Shown: positions 26,338-36,378 of the stretch, one piece after another
How the letters are laid out: every line of letters starts with the position of its first letter
Position numbering within the stretch: position 1 is the first letter of the stretch
Source: Marinobacterium sp. xm-d-530
GTDB taxonomy: Bacteria > Pseudomonadota > Gammaproteobacteria > Pseudomonadales > Balneatricaceae
Direction of reading: 5' to 3'
Assembly: GCF_013283365.1 (NCBI RefSeq)
Contig: NZ_WBYM01000003.1
Location: forward strand, 1-64,000
DNA: 64,000 nucleotides
Translations under genes and position numbers: made by a program
Notes under the pieces: generated by a model
Seen by the model: the letters and a program-made list of their open reading frames with translations, nothing else
What the model was told of the DNA's origin: nothing
Database searches by the model: none

Positions 26338-26850
26338 TTACGCCTCGCTGCGGTCGTAGACGATGAATGCGTAGGGGTAGCGGTTCGGCTGATCGCCGGC
26401 AGGAAAAGATTGACGACCCAACTCTTGCCACTGGCCGTAGTCAATTTCAGGAAAATGAGCATCACCCTCGGGTTCAGCCTCTACCTGTGTCAGGTAGAGA
26501 CGATCAACAAGAGGTAGCGATTGTGCATAGATCTGAGCACCACCAATAATGACAGCCTCCTCTACCCCATCGATCATAGCCTGTGCCTCACCGACCTCGA
26601 TAGCCTCTTCTAGGCTTGCCACGATTTTGACACCTTCAGCACTCCAATTCGAATCTCGTGTAATGACGATATTCAAACGACCTGGCAGAGGCTTGCCAAT
26701 CGACTCAAAGGTTTTGCGACCCATAATAATGGGCTTACCCATGGTCACCTCTTTGAAATAACGCAGATCTTCAGGTAGGTACCAAGGCAGTTTATTGTCA
26801 TTACCAATAACGCGATTTAAACCCTGAGCGACGATTAAAGCTAATCTCAT
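26338..26850 (-). CDS. folA: Dihydrofolate reductase
   Basis: NADPH reduction of dihydrofolate; 170 residues. It begins MRLALIVAQGLNRVIGNDNKLPW. The catalytic acid lies in LPEDLRYFKE, and the NADPH loop is IIMGRKTFESIG with PGRLNIVITR. VIIGGAQIYAQSLPLVDRLYLT is the C-terminal signature. It sits 12 bases after thyA, whose product dihydrofolate it recycles. Confidence 0.97.
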   Translation of the reverse strand: MRLALIVAQGLNRVIGNDNKLPWYLPEDLRYFKEVTMGKPIIMGRKTFESIGKPLPGRLNIVITRDSNWSAEGVKIVASLEEAIEVGEAQAMIDGVEEAVIIGGAQIYAQSLPLVDRLYLTQVEAEPEGDAHFPEIDYGQWQELGRQSFPAGDQPNRYPYAFIVYDRSEA

Positions 26851-26862
26851 AACCTCTCCTAC

Positions 26863-27714
26863 TTATACAGAAAATGGGTATTGAATGGCGTCATGGTACT
26901 GATAGCCAACCACTTCAAAGTCATCCGTTGTCACCCAGGTTTCGATATCCTCAAGCGATTTAATATCGGGATTGATCTTTAACTGCGGGCTAGGGAAAGG
27001 TTCGCGCTTAAGCTGCACGTCACGCATCAACTCCAACTGATCTTCATAGATGTGCGCATTGACGATCTTATGATACGCCTTACCTGGTTTATGACCGGTT
27101 ATCTGGGCCATCAACGCCAACAACACATAGACCTGAACCTGATTAAAATTGAGGCCCAGCGGCACATCACAACTGCGCTGATAGGATGTTAAAAAGAGCT
27201 GATCACCCAATAGCGAAAAGGTGTGGGTATGCATACAAGGACGCAGACAACCAAGATGAAACTCACCCGGGTTGTAGAAGGTCAGGATTTCGCCGCGATC
27301 ATCGATCCCTTTAGAGAGGTTATCAACAATCTTCTTAAGCTGATCGGTGACGCTGCCATCGGACGCCATCCACTGACGACCCTGCACTCCGTAAACACGC
27401 CCCATGTCATCCTCACCTTTACGAGCAGGATTATTCAACCAAGCACCATTCTCGTTTGCGTTAGCATTCCACGTATTACAGCCAATATCACGAAACTGAG
27501 CCGCACTATCGTATCCACGTAGGTAACCCAATAGCTCAGCAATAGCCGCTTTGTAAAAACTCTTGCGCGTTGTGACGAGCGGGAACTGATTGCCCGCGAC
27601 ATCATATTCAAGATTGGCATCAATCACTGTTAAACAACGCTTACCGGTGCGCTCATTACCCACCCAGACGCCTTCATCAATGATGCGTTGGCACAACTCT
27701 AAATACTGTTTCAT
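26863..27714 (-). CDS. thyA: Thymidylate synthase
   Basis: Makes dTMP from dUMP with methylene-tetrahydrofolate; 283 residues, a bit longer than the 264-residue E. coli protein. The active-site Cys is in the LRPCMHTH stretch; the [16 protein letters not shown] phosphate/dUMP motif and the C-terminal YPFSV are present. It precedes folA and follows lgt by 14 bases, so it is probably in the ptsP-to-coaX transcript. Confidence 0.97.
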   Translation of the reverse strand: MKQYLELCQRIIDEGVWVGNERTGKRCLTVIDANLEYDVAGNQFPLVTTRKSFYKAAIAELLGYLRGYDSAAQFRDIGCNTWNANANENGAWLNNPARKGEDDMGRVYGVQGRQWMASDGSVTDQLKKIVDNLSKGIDDRGEILTFYNPGEFHLGCLRPCMHTHTFSLLGDQLFLTSYQRSCDVPLGLNFNQVQVYVLLALMAQITGHKPGKAYHKIVNAHIYEDQLELMRDVQLKREPFPSPQLKINPDIKSLEDIETWVTTDDFEVVGYQYHDAIQYPFSV

Positions 27715-27728
27715 CCAATAACCTTAGA

Positions 27729-28511
27729 TTAATTTTTCGACGCAACTGGGCGCATAAGCAGATAAAGCCCAATCAAAATCATGGGTAGAGAGAGTAACTG
27801 ACCCATTGTTAAAACATCAAACCCAATAAAGCCAAGATGCGCATCCGGCTCCCTAAAGAACTCTACAGCGCTACGAGCAAGGCCGTAACCTAACAAAAAG
27901 AGCCCTGAAACCGACCCCAACTTGCGCGGTTTCATTGAGTAGATCCAGACAATTGAGAACAGAACAATACCTTCGAGCAGCGCCTCATAAAGCTGCGAAG
28001 GGTGTCTAGCTAACAGGTCGTTGGCACGTGGAAAGATCACACCCCAGGTCTGATCAGTGGCACGCCCCCACAACTCACCACCGATGAAGTTACCCATCCT
28101 GCCAGCAGCCAAACCTAAAGGCACGAGCGGGGCGACAAAATCACCGATCTCGAAAAGCGATTTACCCTGACTTTTAGAGAACCAGAGAATGACAGCAACC
28201 ACCCCTAACAAACCACCATGGAAGGACATCCCCCCTTCCCAAACATGGAATAACCAGAGGGGATTTTCTAAGAAGTAGTCAAAGTGGTAGAAAAGGACAT
28301 AACCGACTCGGCCACCAAGAATGACACCTAGAGCACCATAAAAAATCAGATCAGAAAGCTGCTTTTCGCTCCATAGACCGGTTCGCTTTGCTTGAACAGT
28401 ACCCAACCAATAGGCCGAACCGAATGCGAGCAGGTACATAATGCCGTACCAATGAATTTGAAGCGCACCAAAGCCGACCGCAACTGGGTCAATATCATGA
28501 GTCCAGATCAC
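27729..28511 (-). CDS. lgt: Prolipoprotein diacylglyceryl transferase
   Basis: Inner-membrane enzyme adding diacylglycerol to lipobox cysteines; 260 residues with about seven hydrophobic helices. The SFHGGLLG histidine region, the Lgt signature [14 protein letters not shown] and [12 protein letters not shown] are present. Its ATG overlaps the upstream TSUP stop (ATGA). Confidence 0.97.
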   Translation of the reverse strand: MIWTHDIDPVAVGFGALQIHWYGIMYLLAFGSAYWLGTVQAKRTGLWSEKQLSDLIFYGALGVILGGRVGYVLFYHFDYFLENPLWLFHVWEGGMSFHGGLLGVVAVILWFSKSQGKSLFEIGDFVAPLVPLGLAAGRMGNFIGGELWGRATDQTWGVIFPRANDLLARHPSQLYEALLEGIVLFSIVWIYSMKPRKLGSVSGLFLLGYGLARSAVEFFREPDAHLGFIGFDVLTMGQLLSLPMILIGLYLLMRPVASKN

Positions 28512-29317
28512 GCCAACCCCATCAAGTTAATCAGCAAGAAACGAACACCAATGACCATTAAGAAGATGGCAAAGATCTTTTTCAGGTGTTTTTGTGGCAG
28601 AGAGTGCGCCAATTTCGCACCGACTCGAGCAAACTGTGAACTGGCAATCGCAATGCCCACAAAGGCTGGCAGATAGATGTAGCCAACACTATAGGCAGGC
28701 ATACCCGCCGCATCTTGGCCGGCCCAGATATAAGCCAGAGCACTGAACAGCGCGATGGGCAAACCGACTGCGGCTGAAGTGCCGACTGCTTCACGCATCT
28801 CACTGCCTCGAGCGGTCAAGTAGGGCACCGTCAAGGTACCACCGCCGATACCAAAAATAGAGGAGGCTCCACCAATGACTGAACCCGCAACACCCAACTC
28901 TAAGTTTTCAGGCGTGCTTTTACCCTGACGCGGCTTCAAATCGAAAGCCATCTGCACTGCGACCATACAGGCAAAAACTCCAAAGATGATTTGAAGATTA
29001 TCACCACTTAACTGATCAGCGATCCAAACACCGACCATAGCACCAACGGCAACACCGACAGCGAGCGGCTTAAACTGATCAAAGCGAACCGCACCGCGTT
29101 TATTATGCGCCAGTACCGAACTGATCGAGGTAACCACAATGGTTGCAAGTGAAGTCGCTACTGCAGCGTGGGTCACAACGACCTCTGGCATCGCCTGAGC
29201 CGTAAAGCTAAAGATAAGAACGGGGACGATCAAAAGACCGCCACCAATACCAAAGAGCCCAGCCACAACGCCAGCCACCGAACCTAGAACTAGGTAGGTA
29301 ATTAATGTCTCTATCAT
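28508..29317 (-). CDS. TSUP (TauE/SafE) family membrane permease
   Basis: 269 residues, multi-spanning. The family Gly-rich repeat occurs twice: [17 protein letters not shown] near the N-terminus and [19 protein letters not shown] in the second half. Members export sulfite, sulfoacetate or other organosulfonates; the substrate here cannot be read from the sequence. It begins one base after the ptsP stop and overlaps lgt by four bases. Confidence 0.92.
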   Translation of the reverse strand: MIETLITYLVLGSVAGVVAGLFGIGGGLLIVPVLIFSFTAQAMPEVVVTHAAVATSLATIVVTSISSVLAHNKRGAVRFDQFKPLAVGVAVGAMVGVWIADQLSGDNLQIIFGVFACMVAVQMAFDLKPRQGKSTPENLELGVAGSVIGGASSIFGIGGGTLTVPYLTARGSEMREAVGTSAAVGLPIALFSALAYIWAGQDAAGMPAYSVGYIYLPAFVGIAIASSQFARVGAKLAHSLPQKHLKKIFAIFLMVIGVRFLLINLMGLA

Positions 29318-31618
29318 CTAATCGTTTCCTGGAAGAACGGGACGCGTCAACTGTGTCAGACCCGCGTTTTGAAGCGTTTCACGAAGCAATAGGTGAATAT
29401 CTGAAGACTCATCCATTTTCATCACCTGCCCTAAAAGCAACGCTGCATCTTTATATTCAACACTGCGAATCGCCAACTTAACTTTAGGTAAGTTGGTCGA
29501 GTTCATTGAAAGCACGTCATAACCCATCGCCATCAACAGCAACGCACCGCCGGGATCGGCCGCCATCTCACCACAGATAGAGACCTGTTTCTGGTATTTG
29601 TGCGCCTCATTAGCAATCAACTGCAGTGCCTGCAACACCGATGGGTGATAGGTGGTGTAGAGATCAGCAACACGCGGATTATTGCGATCAACTGCGAGCA
29701 GATACTGAGTCAAATCATTAGAACCGACTGAGACAAAATCGATCAAAGGCGCAAAACGGCCAATTTGATAGACCGCAGCGGGCACTTCAATCATGACGCC
29801 AATCTCAGGCTTCTGAAGATCCAACCCCTCCTCCAACAACTCGTTGAACGCCTGATTAATCTGCTCCAGCGCCGCTTCCACCTCTTGAACACTGCTGATC
29901 ATTGGCAGCATGATCCTTAAGTTATTGAGCCCCTCAGATGCCCGCAACATAGCACGCACCTGAACAAGGAAGATCTCGGGATGATCTAAGGTGACACGAA
30001 TGCCTCGCCAACCAAGGAATGGGTTCTCTTCCTCAATTGGGAAATAGGGCAACGCCTTATCACCACCAATATCTAGGGTGCGCATGGTTACAGGTTTGGG
30101 GGCAAAGGCTTCCAGTTGACGACGGTAACTGTCCGCTTGCTCTAGTTCAGAAGGAAAAGTATCCCTAATCATAAACGGAATTTCTGTACGATAGAGTCCG
30201 ATACCTTCAGCACCGCGTTTAACCGCACGCTCCACATCTGCCGTCAGACCGGTATTAACCCATAACGTCTGATTGAAACCATCTTGTGTCTCAGCGGGAA
30301 GGTCGCGAAGTTGATCCAGGTTAGCCTCAATCGCTCGCTCCTCTTTGAGAATAGAGCTGTAGGCTTCTAACAGATCATCTGTCGGGTCAACGTAGATCCT
30401 GCCTGAGTAGCCATCGACAATAACCTGACGACCATCAAGCTTGGTATAGGGCAGCTCAACCACACCCATCAGCGTTGGAATACCCATTGAACGAGCCAAT
30501 ATGGCGGCATGTGAGGAGCCAGAGCCGGTCACAGACACCATACCGACCAACTTATCTTCAGGCACCAAACCGAGCATAGCCGGCGAAAGGTCATCGGCAA
30601 TCAAAACCGTGTTATCTGGGAAATCAGGAACCCGTTCAGCCCCCTCTTGTTGCATTGCCGAGAGCAGACGACGACCTAAGTCACGAATGTCAGTTGCCCG
30701 CTCGCGCAAGTAGGGGTCCTCCATATCGGAGAACTGCCTAACATGAGCTTGAATAACTTCCCGAAGCGCACCCTGAGCCCAGTTTCCTGCCTCAATCTTA
30801 GTTCGCACTTCACTTGGAATGGCATTGTCATCCAGCATACGGAGGTAGACTTCGAAGAGCGCCTGCTCCTCTGTTCTAAGGCGCGTCGCTAGAGAGTCAG
30901 AGACCTTCTGAATATCTTCCCGCACTTGAACCAGGGCGTGTTCGAAATCTTGCAGTTCTGCCTGGATATCATTGGCCGGCTTGTCAGGCACACTGCGTAG
31001 ATCTGCAGAGAGCGTTGCCACATAGACATTACCGATAGCGACACCGGGTGCGCCAGCGATACCGACAAAACGCTTCGCCGTGACAGGCTCATCATCCTGT
31101 TTAGCGGCAGCAAAAACATCAAGAATGGAGCCGGTGGCCTCGGCATGGGCAATCACGCCAGCGAGCTGAGCCGACAGAGTAACCATGAAAGCCTCTTCAG
31201 ACTCATCAAAGCGTCGAACTTCCCGCTGCTGAACAACCAACACACCGTGCACTTTACGCTGATGGATAATCGGCACACCAAGGAAGGCGTGGAAGCGCTC
31301 CTCACCGGTCGATTGTAGATAGACAACCGAAGGGTGAGTGAAGGCATCTTCAAGGTTGATCGGTTCTGCACGAGAACCGACTAAACCCACGATACCCTCA
31401 GTCGAGGATAGAGAGACTTTACCCACCGCGTCCTGATTCAAACCCTCGGTGGCACGAAGCACATAACGATTCGTTTGCGTATCGGTTAGGTAGATGGAGC
31501 ACACTTCAGTCGACATTGTCTCACGAATGCGACGCACAGTAAGGGAAAGTACCGACTCAAGATCGGACTCACTGCCTACTTCCTGCACAATCTGACGCAA
31601 TCGAGCGAGCATGCTCAT
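29318..31618 (-). CDS. ptsP: Nitrogen-PTS phosphotransferase enzyme I (EI-Ntr)
   Basis: Phosphoenolpyruvate-dependent first component of the regulatory PTS; 766 residues. An N-terminal GAF domain (about 1-150) is followed by PEP-utilising domains. The phosphorylated His is in GSGSSHAAILARSMGIPTLMG, near residue 355. The C-terminal PEP-binding barrel includes GIGLYRTEIPFM, GWRGIRVTLD, VGSNDLTQYLLAVDR and SICGEMAADP. rppH lies directly upstream, as in E. coli. Confidence 0.97.
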   Translation of the reverse strand: MSMLARLRQIVQEVGSESDLESVLSLTVRRIRETMSTEVCSIYLTDTQTNRYVLRATEGLNQDAVGKVSLSSTEGIVGLVGSRAEPINLEDAFTHPSVVYLQSTGEERFHAFLGVPIIHQRKVHGVLVVQQREVRRFDESEEAFMVTLSAQLAGVIAHAEATGSILDVFAAAKQDDEPVTAKRFVGIAGAPGVAIGNVYVATLSADLRSVPDKPANDIQAELQDFEHALVQVREDIQKVSDSLATRLRTEEQALFEVYLRMLDDNAIPSEVRTKIEAGNWAQGALREVIQAHVRQFSDMEDPYLRERATDIRDLGRRLLSAMQQEGAERVPDFPDNTVLIADDLSPAMLGLVPEDKLVGMVSVTGSGSSHAAILARSMGIPTLMGVVELPYTKLDGRQVIVDGYSGRIYVDPTDDLLEAYSSILKEERAIEANLDQLRDLPAETQDGFNQTLWVNTGLTADVERAVKRGAEGIGLYRTEIPFMIRDTFPSELEQADSYRRQLEAFAPKPVTMRTLDIGGDKALPYFPIEEENPFLGWRGIRVTLDHPEIFLVQVRAMLRASEGLNNLRIMLPMISSVQEVEAALEQINQAFNELLEEGLDLQKPEIGVMIEVPAAVYQIGRFAPLIDFVSVGSNDLTQYLLAVDRNNPRVADLYTTYHPSVLQALQLIANEAHKYQKQVSICGEMAADPGGALLLMAMGYDVLSMNSTNLPKVKLAIRSVEYKDAALLLGQVMKMDESSDIHLLLRETLQNAGLTQLTRPVLPGND

Positions 31619-31645
31619 GTGCGACTCCTTTTAGACATTGTGTGT

Positions 31646-32131
31646 CTAGCGTTTAACGATACGTGTCAAACGAGGAGATAACTCCCGCATCGCTTTACGA
31701 TAAACCTCTTTTTTAAATGAGACGACTTGCCCTACTGGGTACCAATAACTCACCCATCGCCAACCATCAAATTCTGGGGTGTCCGAACAGTCGATTTTCA
31801 CTGCCTCGTCACGACTCAACATGCGCAACATAAACCACTTCTGTTTTTGACCTATACAGAGTGGAAACTGATTACGACGAATCATGCGTTTTGGCAGACG
31901 ATACCTTAACCAACCACGGGTAACGCCGAGGATCTCCACATCCTTTTTCGTTAGGCCGATCTCTTCATGGAGTTCACGATACATGGCTTGTTCAGCGGTC
32001 TCATCCGCATTGATTCCACCTTGTGGAAACTGCCACGCATCTTGACCACAACGACGCGCCCACAGAACTTGACCCAGCGAGTTAACCAAAATGATACCTA
32101 CATTCGGTCTAAACCCATCTGAATCGATCAC
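31646..32131 (-). CDS. rppH: RNA pyrophosphohydrolase
   Basis: Nudix enzyme that removes pyrophosphate from the 5' end of mRNA to start RNase E decay; 161 residues. It begins [17 protein letters not shown]. The Nudix box [20 protein letters not shown] followed by IGL fits the consensus. The later substrate stretch [16 protein letters not shown] (RR, Q, W residues) is typical of RppH. Confidence 0.97.
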   Translation of the reverse strand: MIDSDGFRPNVGIILVNSLGQVLWARRCGQDAWQFPQGGINADETAEQAMYRELHEEIGLTKKDVEILGVTRGWLRYRLPKRMIRRNQFPLCIGQKQKWFMLRMLSRDEAVKIDCSDTPEFDGWRWVSYWYPVGQVVSFKKEVYRKAMRELSPRLTRIVKR

Positions 32132-32271
32132 TTTGTTTTCCTTAAAAAACTTTAACTTATGGTCCTATTGTTCCACAGTACCAACTTTTAAGAAATAGAC
32201 TATTCACAGTGTCTTGCCAGTCAGCTCAGACACCCGTATTCTCTGCAGCGAATCCTAAACACGAGAACCTT

Positions 32272-32931
32272 ATGAAACCCTTGGCTATTTTTGATCTGGA
32301 TAACACCCTACTCAACGGCGACAGTGATCACGCATGGGGGGAGTTTTTGTGTCAAAAAGGCATTGTTGATGAGACCGCCTACCGAGCCGCAAATGATCGC
32401 TTTTTTGAACAGTACAAAGCGGGTACGATGGATATCAACGAATTTCTCGAGTTTGCGTTAAAACCACTGACAGAGCACAGCAAAGCTCAACTAGATCAGT
32501 GGCACAACGAATTCATGTCCGAGGTTATTGAGCCGATCATCCTGCCTAAGGCTGAAGAGCTCTTAGCAACACACCGCGCCGCGGGAGATAGGCTGATGAT
32601 CATCACCGCGACCAACAGCTTTGTCACAGGACCCATTGCTAAACGCTTAGAGGTAGATGAGTTTCTTGCCACTGAGCCAGAACAGCTCAATGGTGCATAC
32701 ACAGGAAAAATAGCGGGCACACCCTGCTTCCAATCTGGCAAAGTTACCCGACTCAACGAGTGGCTCAAAGAGCACAACGCCAACCTCTCTGGCAGCCACT
32801 TCTACAGCGATTCAATCAACGATCTACCTCTGCTTGAGCAGGTAGAACGCGCCGTAGCCGTTAACCCAGACGAACGACTAACAGCTGAAGCTCAGCAGCG
32901 CGGCTGGCCGATCCTTGATCTTCGCCGCTAA
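32272..32931 (+). CDS. HAD-superfamily phosphatase, subfamily IB (SerB-like)
   Basis: 219 residues. Motif I is [13 protein letters not shown] with the nucleophilic Asp, motif II is the Thr in MIITATNSF, and motif III/IV is [16 protein letters not shown]. The IB cap and length match the phosphoserine-phosphatase-like TIGR01490 group. The substrate is not determined; histidinol-phosphate or phosphoserine-type monoesters are possible. The start is the ATG giving [11 protein letters not shown]; the frame is open 21 codons upstream but that part is not conserved-looking. Confidence 0.9.
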   Translation: MKPLAIFDLDNTLLNGDSDHAWGEFLCQKGIVDETAYRAANDRFFEQYKAGTMDINEFLEFALKPLTEHSKAQLDQWHNEFMSEVIEPIILPKAEELLATHRAAGDRLMIITATNSFVTGPIAKRLEVDEFLATEPEQLNGAYTGKIAGTPCFQSGKVTRLNEWLKEHNANLSGSHFYSDSINDLPLLEQVERAVAVNPDERLTAEAQQRGWPILDLRR

Positions 32932-32946
32932 TCCTACGCAACTGTT

Positions 32947-33363
32947 TTAAGCGGATTTTTTGGTATTCGCCAGCGTGTCATTAAGTGCACGCATCACATT
33001 TTTACGGGTTACTATTCCAAGCAACTTACCCTCTTCACAGACTGGGTAAACCTTAGGCTTACCACCTTCCATGCGCTCAGCCAGCTGCAACAGCGTCTCT
33101 TTAGGAGAGACCGTCAGTGGTTGGCGATACATGATATCGCTGACACAGGTGCGATCATCAAGATAGTAGCTACTTGAGATGAGGTAGCGCAGGCAGTCAT
33201 GCTCTGACAAGAATCCTGAAATTTTGCCCTCAGTGTTAACAACGGGCAGACCCGGGTAGTTAGAATCAACAAGGTGGGCAACCGCCACCTCCAAAGAGGC
33301 AGACTCTTGCAGAGGCACGACCGAAGCATCCATTAGATCTGAAACCAGTTTCTGGGAAAACAT
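32947..33363 (-). CDS. CBS-pair domain protein
   Basis: 138 residues made up of two CBS domains in tandem: about residues 8-60, with SNYPGLPVVNTEGKISGFLSEHDCLR, and 72-130, with KVYPVCEEGKLLGIVTRKNVMRAL. Such stand-alone pairs bind adenosine nucleotides and act as sensors. No enzymatic domain is present, and the partner is unknown. Convergent with the HAD gene, 15 bases apart. Confidence 0.9.
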   Translation of the reverse strand: MFSQKLVSDLMDASVVPLQESASLEVAVAHLVDSNYPGLPVVNTEGKISGFLSEHDCLRYLISSSYYLDDRTCVSDIMYRQPLTVSPKETLLQLAERMEGGKPKVYPVCEEGKLLGIVTRKNVMRALNDTLANTKKSA

Positions 33364-33463
33364 TACTCTCTCCTATTGATTAGAGTCACACTTTAATTGT
33401 GGTTCAAAATCCAATTTTTTCCACACTCAGACTTAAGAGATAATCAATCAAATGATCTGGCAC

Positions 33464-33491
33464 AAAAAAACGGAGCTAGGGCTCCGTTTTT
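33464..33491 (-). terminator. Terminator after rlmI
   Basis: A perfect CGGAGC/GCTCCG stem (33471-33476 with 33481-33486) has a 4-nt loop, flanked by seven A on one side and five T on the other. It can act on both strands and lies 18 bases past the rlmI stop. Confidence 0.88.
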
Positions 33492-33509
33492 CTCTTCCAT
33501 AAATTCTGA

Positions 33510-34706
33510 TCACTCATTCGCCAATAAGCGCATGAAATAAGCTTTCAGATACTCAGTTTCAGGAATCGCTGGGTGAATAGGGTGATCCGCTCCCTGATAG
33601 CCCTGTGCGAAAATTTGCCCCTGACGATCCAGCTCACGACTGTTGGTCCGTAGCATATCGACTAGACGGTCTGTCTGCAGGTGCATTGAGCATGATGCCG
33701 ATACCAACACACCACCACGCTTCAGCAGACGCATCGCAAAGTTGTTGATACGTGCATAAGCACGCTCACCATTACGAATGTCTTTTTTGCGCATAATAAA
33801 GGCAGGTGGATCGACGATCACCACATCAAAGCGCTCTTTATCAGCTACCAGTGTTTTACAGATATCGAAGGCATCGCCTTGCAGAGCTCTAAATTTCGGC
33901 AGAGCATTTTGTAGACGCGCATTCTCTTCAGCCACTTCCAGTGCGCCTGCAGACGCATCAACACAGGCCACTTCAGACGCGCCGGCAGCCAGTGCTTGAG
34001 CACCCCAGCCACCCACATAACTGAACAGATCAAGGACCTTTTTACCCTTCACCATCGTCTGCATACGTGCTCGGTTTTCACGGTGATCGTAGAACCAACC
34101 TGTTTTTTGCCCCGTCAACAGGGGTGCAACTAGGTTAACGCCATTTTCAGACAGTGGTGACAGATCGCCGACTTCACCTTGAACCACCTCAACGTAGGCC
34201 TCAAGACCTTCGGTTTCACGGAACTTACCGTCATTACGCAACACAATGGCGGCCGGCATAAAGACCTTGTTCAAGGCATCAATCACATGATGCTGAACCT
34301 TCTCCATCCCTGCCGTCGAAATCTGTATCACAAAGATATCGTAGTATCGATCGATCACTAGGCCAGGTAGACCGTCCGAATCGCCATACACTAAGCGGTA
34401 GCAGGGCTGATCAAAACTCATCTCGCGCAAAGACAGTGCGATGTTGAGACGGTGCACAATCAGCGAGCGATCGAGCTCTTGCTCTGGATCACGACTAAAC
34501 AGACGACCACAGATCAAGGTATTGGGGTTGATAATCGCACTGCCTCTTGGGCGACCTTGGGAATCTACAACCTGGACCTGCTCTCCCACCTCAAAATTTT
34601 TCAGGGGTGAGGCTTTATTGTCCACCTCATTACTGTAGATCCAGACGTGTCCTCCACGAAGACGGCGATCTGCACCCTGCTGTAGAACTAAAGATTTTGC
34701 TTTCAT
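33510..34706 (-). CDS. rlmI: 23S rRNA (cytosine-1962-C5)-methyltransferase RlmI-like
   Basis: 398 residues. An N-terminal PUA domain (about 1-75, including GGHVWIYSNEV) is followed by a linking domain and a SAM-dependent Rossmann domain. The latter has GKKVLDLFSYVGGWGAQALAAGA, the DPPAFIMRKKDI catalytic motif and SASCSMH. This architecture is the RlmI/YccW family. It lies immediately after gcvH, where gcvP is often found. Confidence 0.92.
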   Translation of the reverse strand: MKAKSLVLQQGADRRLRGGHVWIYSNEVDNKASPLKNFEVGEQVQVVDSQGRPRGSAIINPNTLICGRLFSRDPEQELDRSLIVHRLNIALSLREMSFDQPCYRLVYGDSDGLPGLVIDRYYDIFVIQISTAGMEKVQHHVIDALNKVFMPAAIVLRNDGKFRETEGLEAYVEVVQGEVGDLSPLSENGVNLVAPLLTGQKTGWFYDHRENRARMQTMVKGKKVLDLFSYVGGWGAQALAAGASEVACVDASAGALEVAEENARLQNALPKFRALQGDAFDICKTLVADKERFDVVIVDPPAFIMRKKDIRNGERAYARINNFAMRLLKRGGVLVSASCSMHLQTDRLVDMLRTNSRELDRQGQIFAQGYQGADHPIHPAIPETEYLKAYFMRLLANE

Positions 34707-34728
34707 CTAGCGATTACCAAAAATAAAA

Positions 34729-34770
34729 ATACCCCGGTTGGCATTGAAACTTTCAAGCCAACCGGGGTTT
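34729..34770 (-). terminator. Terminator after gcvH
   Basis: A long hairpin with a 12-bp outer stem (34731-34742 with 34757-34768) and further inner pairing in the loop (TTGA/TCAA). T-rich sequence follows on the minus strand. It isolates gcvTH from rlmI. Confidence 0.85.
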
Positions 34771-34783
34771 TAGTCAGATCAGA

Positions 34784-35173
34784 TTACTCTTCTTCGCAAG
34801 CAGCTGAGTATTCGTCAGCGCTTAGAAGGTCATCCAATTCACTCTCATCAGTCAGTTTAAGTTTGAAGAACCAGCCATCACCATAAGGGTCGCTGTTAAC
34901 CATCTCTGGTGCATCTTCAAGATCATCGTTAACCGCAACGACAACACCGCTAACCGGTGCATAGATATCAGATGCTGCTTTTACAGACTCAACCACACCT
35001 GCGTCATCACCAGCAGACACCTCTGCATCGATGTCAGGCAACTCAACAAATACCACATCGCCCAGTGCTTCTTGCGCGTGGTCTGTAACACCAATCGTTA
35101 CAGTGCCATCACCCTCAACACGGATCCACTCGTGGCTGCTTACATACTTCAATTCGCCAGGAACGTTACTCAT
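34784..35173 (-). CDS. gcvH: Glycine cleavage system H protein
   Basis: Lipoyl carrier shuttling the aminomethyl group between P, T and L proteins; 129 residues. The lipoylated lysine is K65 in [13 protein letters not shown]. It starts 19 bases after gcvT. No gcvP (glycine decarboxylase) is in the window; the gene that follows is rlmI, beyond a strong terminator. Confidence 0.98.
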   Translation of the reverse strand: MSNVPGELKYVSSHEWIRVEGDGTVTIGVTDHAQEALGDVVFVELPDIDAEVSAGDDAGVVESVKAASDIYAPVSGVVVAVNDDLEDAPEMVNSDPYGDGWFFKLKLTDESELDDLLSADEYSAACEEE

Positions 35174-35192
35174 CTTTTATCACCTGATCTGA

Positions 35193-36296
35193 TTATTCAA
35201 AAACTTTTTTGCCGTTGCGGACGAAAGGCGGACGGACGACTCGAACGTCGATCTCTTTTCCACGCATTTCAACTTTCGCAGCAGCACCAGTACCGGCAGG
35301 CACTCGAGCCAGAGCGACCGAGAAGCCTAAGGTTGGGGAGAATGTACCACTGGTAATTTCACCCTCACCAACACCGTCAACAATAACACGCTGATGCCCT
35401 CTTAAGACACCTCTTGTTTCAAGCACCAAGCCCACTAACTTATCGTAGCCGCCATTCGCTTTTTGCTGATCAAGAACCTCACGACCGACAAACTGTCGAT
35501 CAGATGGTTCAAACGCCACCGACCATGCAATGCCGGACTCTAACGGAGTCACAGAATCGGTCATATCGCTGCCGTATAGATTCATACCCGCCTCCAGGCG
35601 AAGCGTATCACGCGCACCTAAGCCACAAGGTGCGACACCCGCTTCAGCCAGTGCAGACCAAAACTGAGCAACTTCATCATCAGGCACCATGATCTCAAGA
35701 CCATCTTCACCGGTATAACCAGTGCGGGCAATAAACCAACCTTCCGACTCAAACCCTTGGAAGACCGATAGTTCGTTAATGGCCTGCTCACGCGATCCAC
35801 CAAGAAGCGCAGCGACTTTTGCACGCGCCTTAGGACCCTGCACAGCGACCATGGCCAACTCAGGTTGCTCATTTAACGTCACATCAAAACCGATCGCTCG
35901 ATCCGCCATCCAGGCCAAATCTTTCTCACGCGTCGCACAGTTAACCACCAAGCGGTACCACTCGTTAGAGGAGCCATTTTCGGTCATCAAGTAGATAATG
36001 AGATCATCGATAATGCCGCCCTGCTCATTGAGCATGGCTGTATAGAGCGCCTTACCTTTAACTTCTAAACGCGCGACATCATTAGCCACAAGATATTGAA
36101 GATACTTACGTGATTCCTGACCTGATACGTCAACAATGGTCATGTGCGACACATCGAACATACCTGCATCTTGGCGCACGATATTGTGCTCTTCTAGCTG
36201 AGAACCATAGTGCAATGGCATATCCCAACCGCCGAAATCGACAAGCTTACCGCCCATTGATGCGTGCAACTCATAGAGTGGAGTTTTGTGTCCCAT
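35193..36296 (-). CDS. gcvT: Aminomethyltransferase (glycine cleavage T protein)
   Basis: Transfers the methylene unit to tetrahydrofolate, releasing ammonia; 367 residues. It begins [26 protein letters not shown]. The folate-site Asp lies in [26 protein letters not shown] and the C-terminal [21 protein letters not shown] are present. gcvR, the glycine-cleavage regulator, is encoded 8 kb away. No glycine riboswitch was recognised in the short 82-base gap upstream. Confidence 0.97.
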   Translation of the reverse strand: MGHKTPLYELHASMGGKLVDFGGWDMPLHYGSQLEEHNIVRQDAGMFDVSHMTIVDVSGQESRKYLQYLVANDVARLEVKGKALYTAMLNEQGGIIDDLIIYLMTENGSSNEWYRLVVNCATREKDLAWMADRAIGFDVTLNEQPELAMVAVQGPKARAKVAALLGGSREQAINELSVFQGFESEGWFIARTGYTGEDGLEIMVPDDEVAQFWSALAEAGVAPCGLGARDTLRLEAGMNLYGSDMTDSVTPLESGIAWSVAFEPSDRQFVGREVLDQQKANGGYDKLVGLVLETRGVLRGHQRVIVDGVGEGEITSGTFSPTLGFSVALARVPAGTGAAAKVEMRGKEIDVRVVRPPFVRNGKKVFE

Positions 36297-36320
36297 TTAC
36301 AGTCCTGTTATTCAATCAAT

Positions 36321-36344
36321 AAACTCCGCTTCTCTGCGGAGTTT
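36321..36344 (-). terminator. Hairpin after ubiI (weak terminator)
   Basis: A perfect 9-bp stem AAACTCCGC/GCGGAGTTT with a 6-nt loop in the ubiI-gcvT gap. The tail on the minus strand (TTTATT) is only partly T, so termination may be incomplete. It may also shape the gcvT leader. Confidence 0.5.
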
Positions 36345-36378
36345 CAAAAAGGGACAAGAAGTTTACCCTAAAATGGGT

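Noticed and set aside
32496..32783. 95-codon minus-strand frame within the HAD phosphatase gene
   Set aside because: Antisense to intact HAD motifs; no ribosome site or known family.
36297..36378. Glycine riboswitch upstream of gcvT
   Set aside because: The gap is only 82 bases and holds a simple hairpin; it is too short for a tandem glycine aptamer and no conserved core was recognised.
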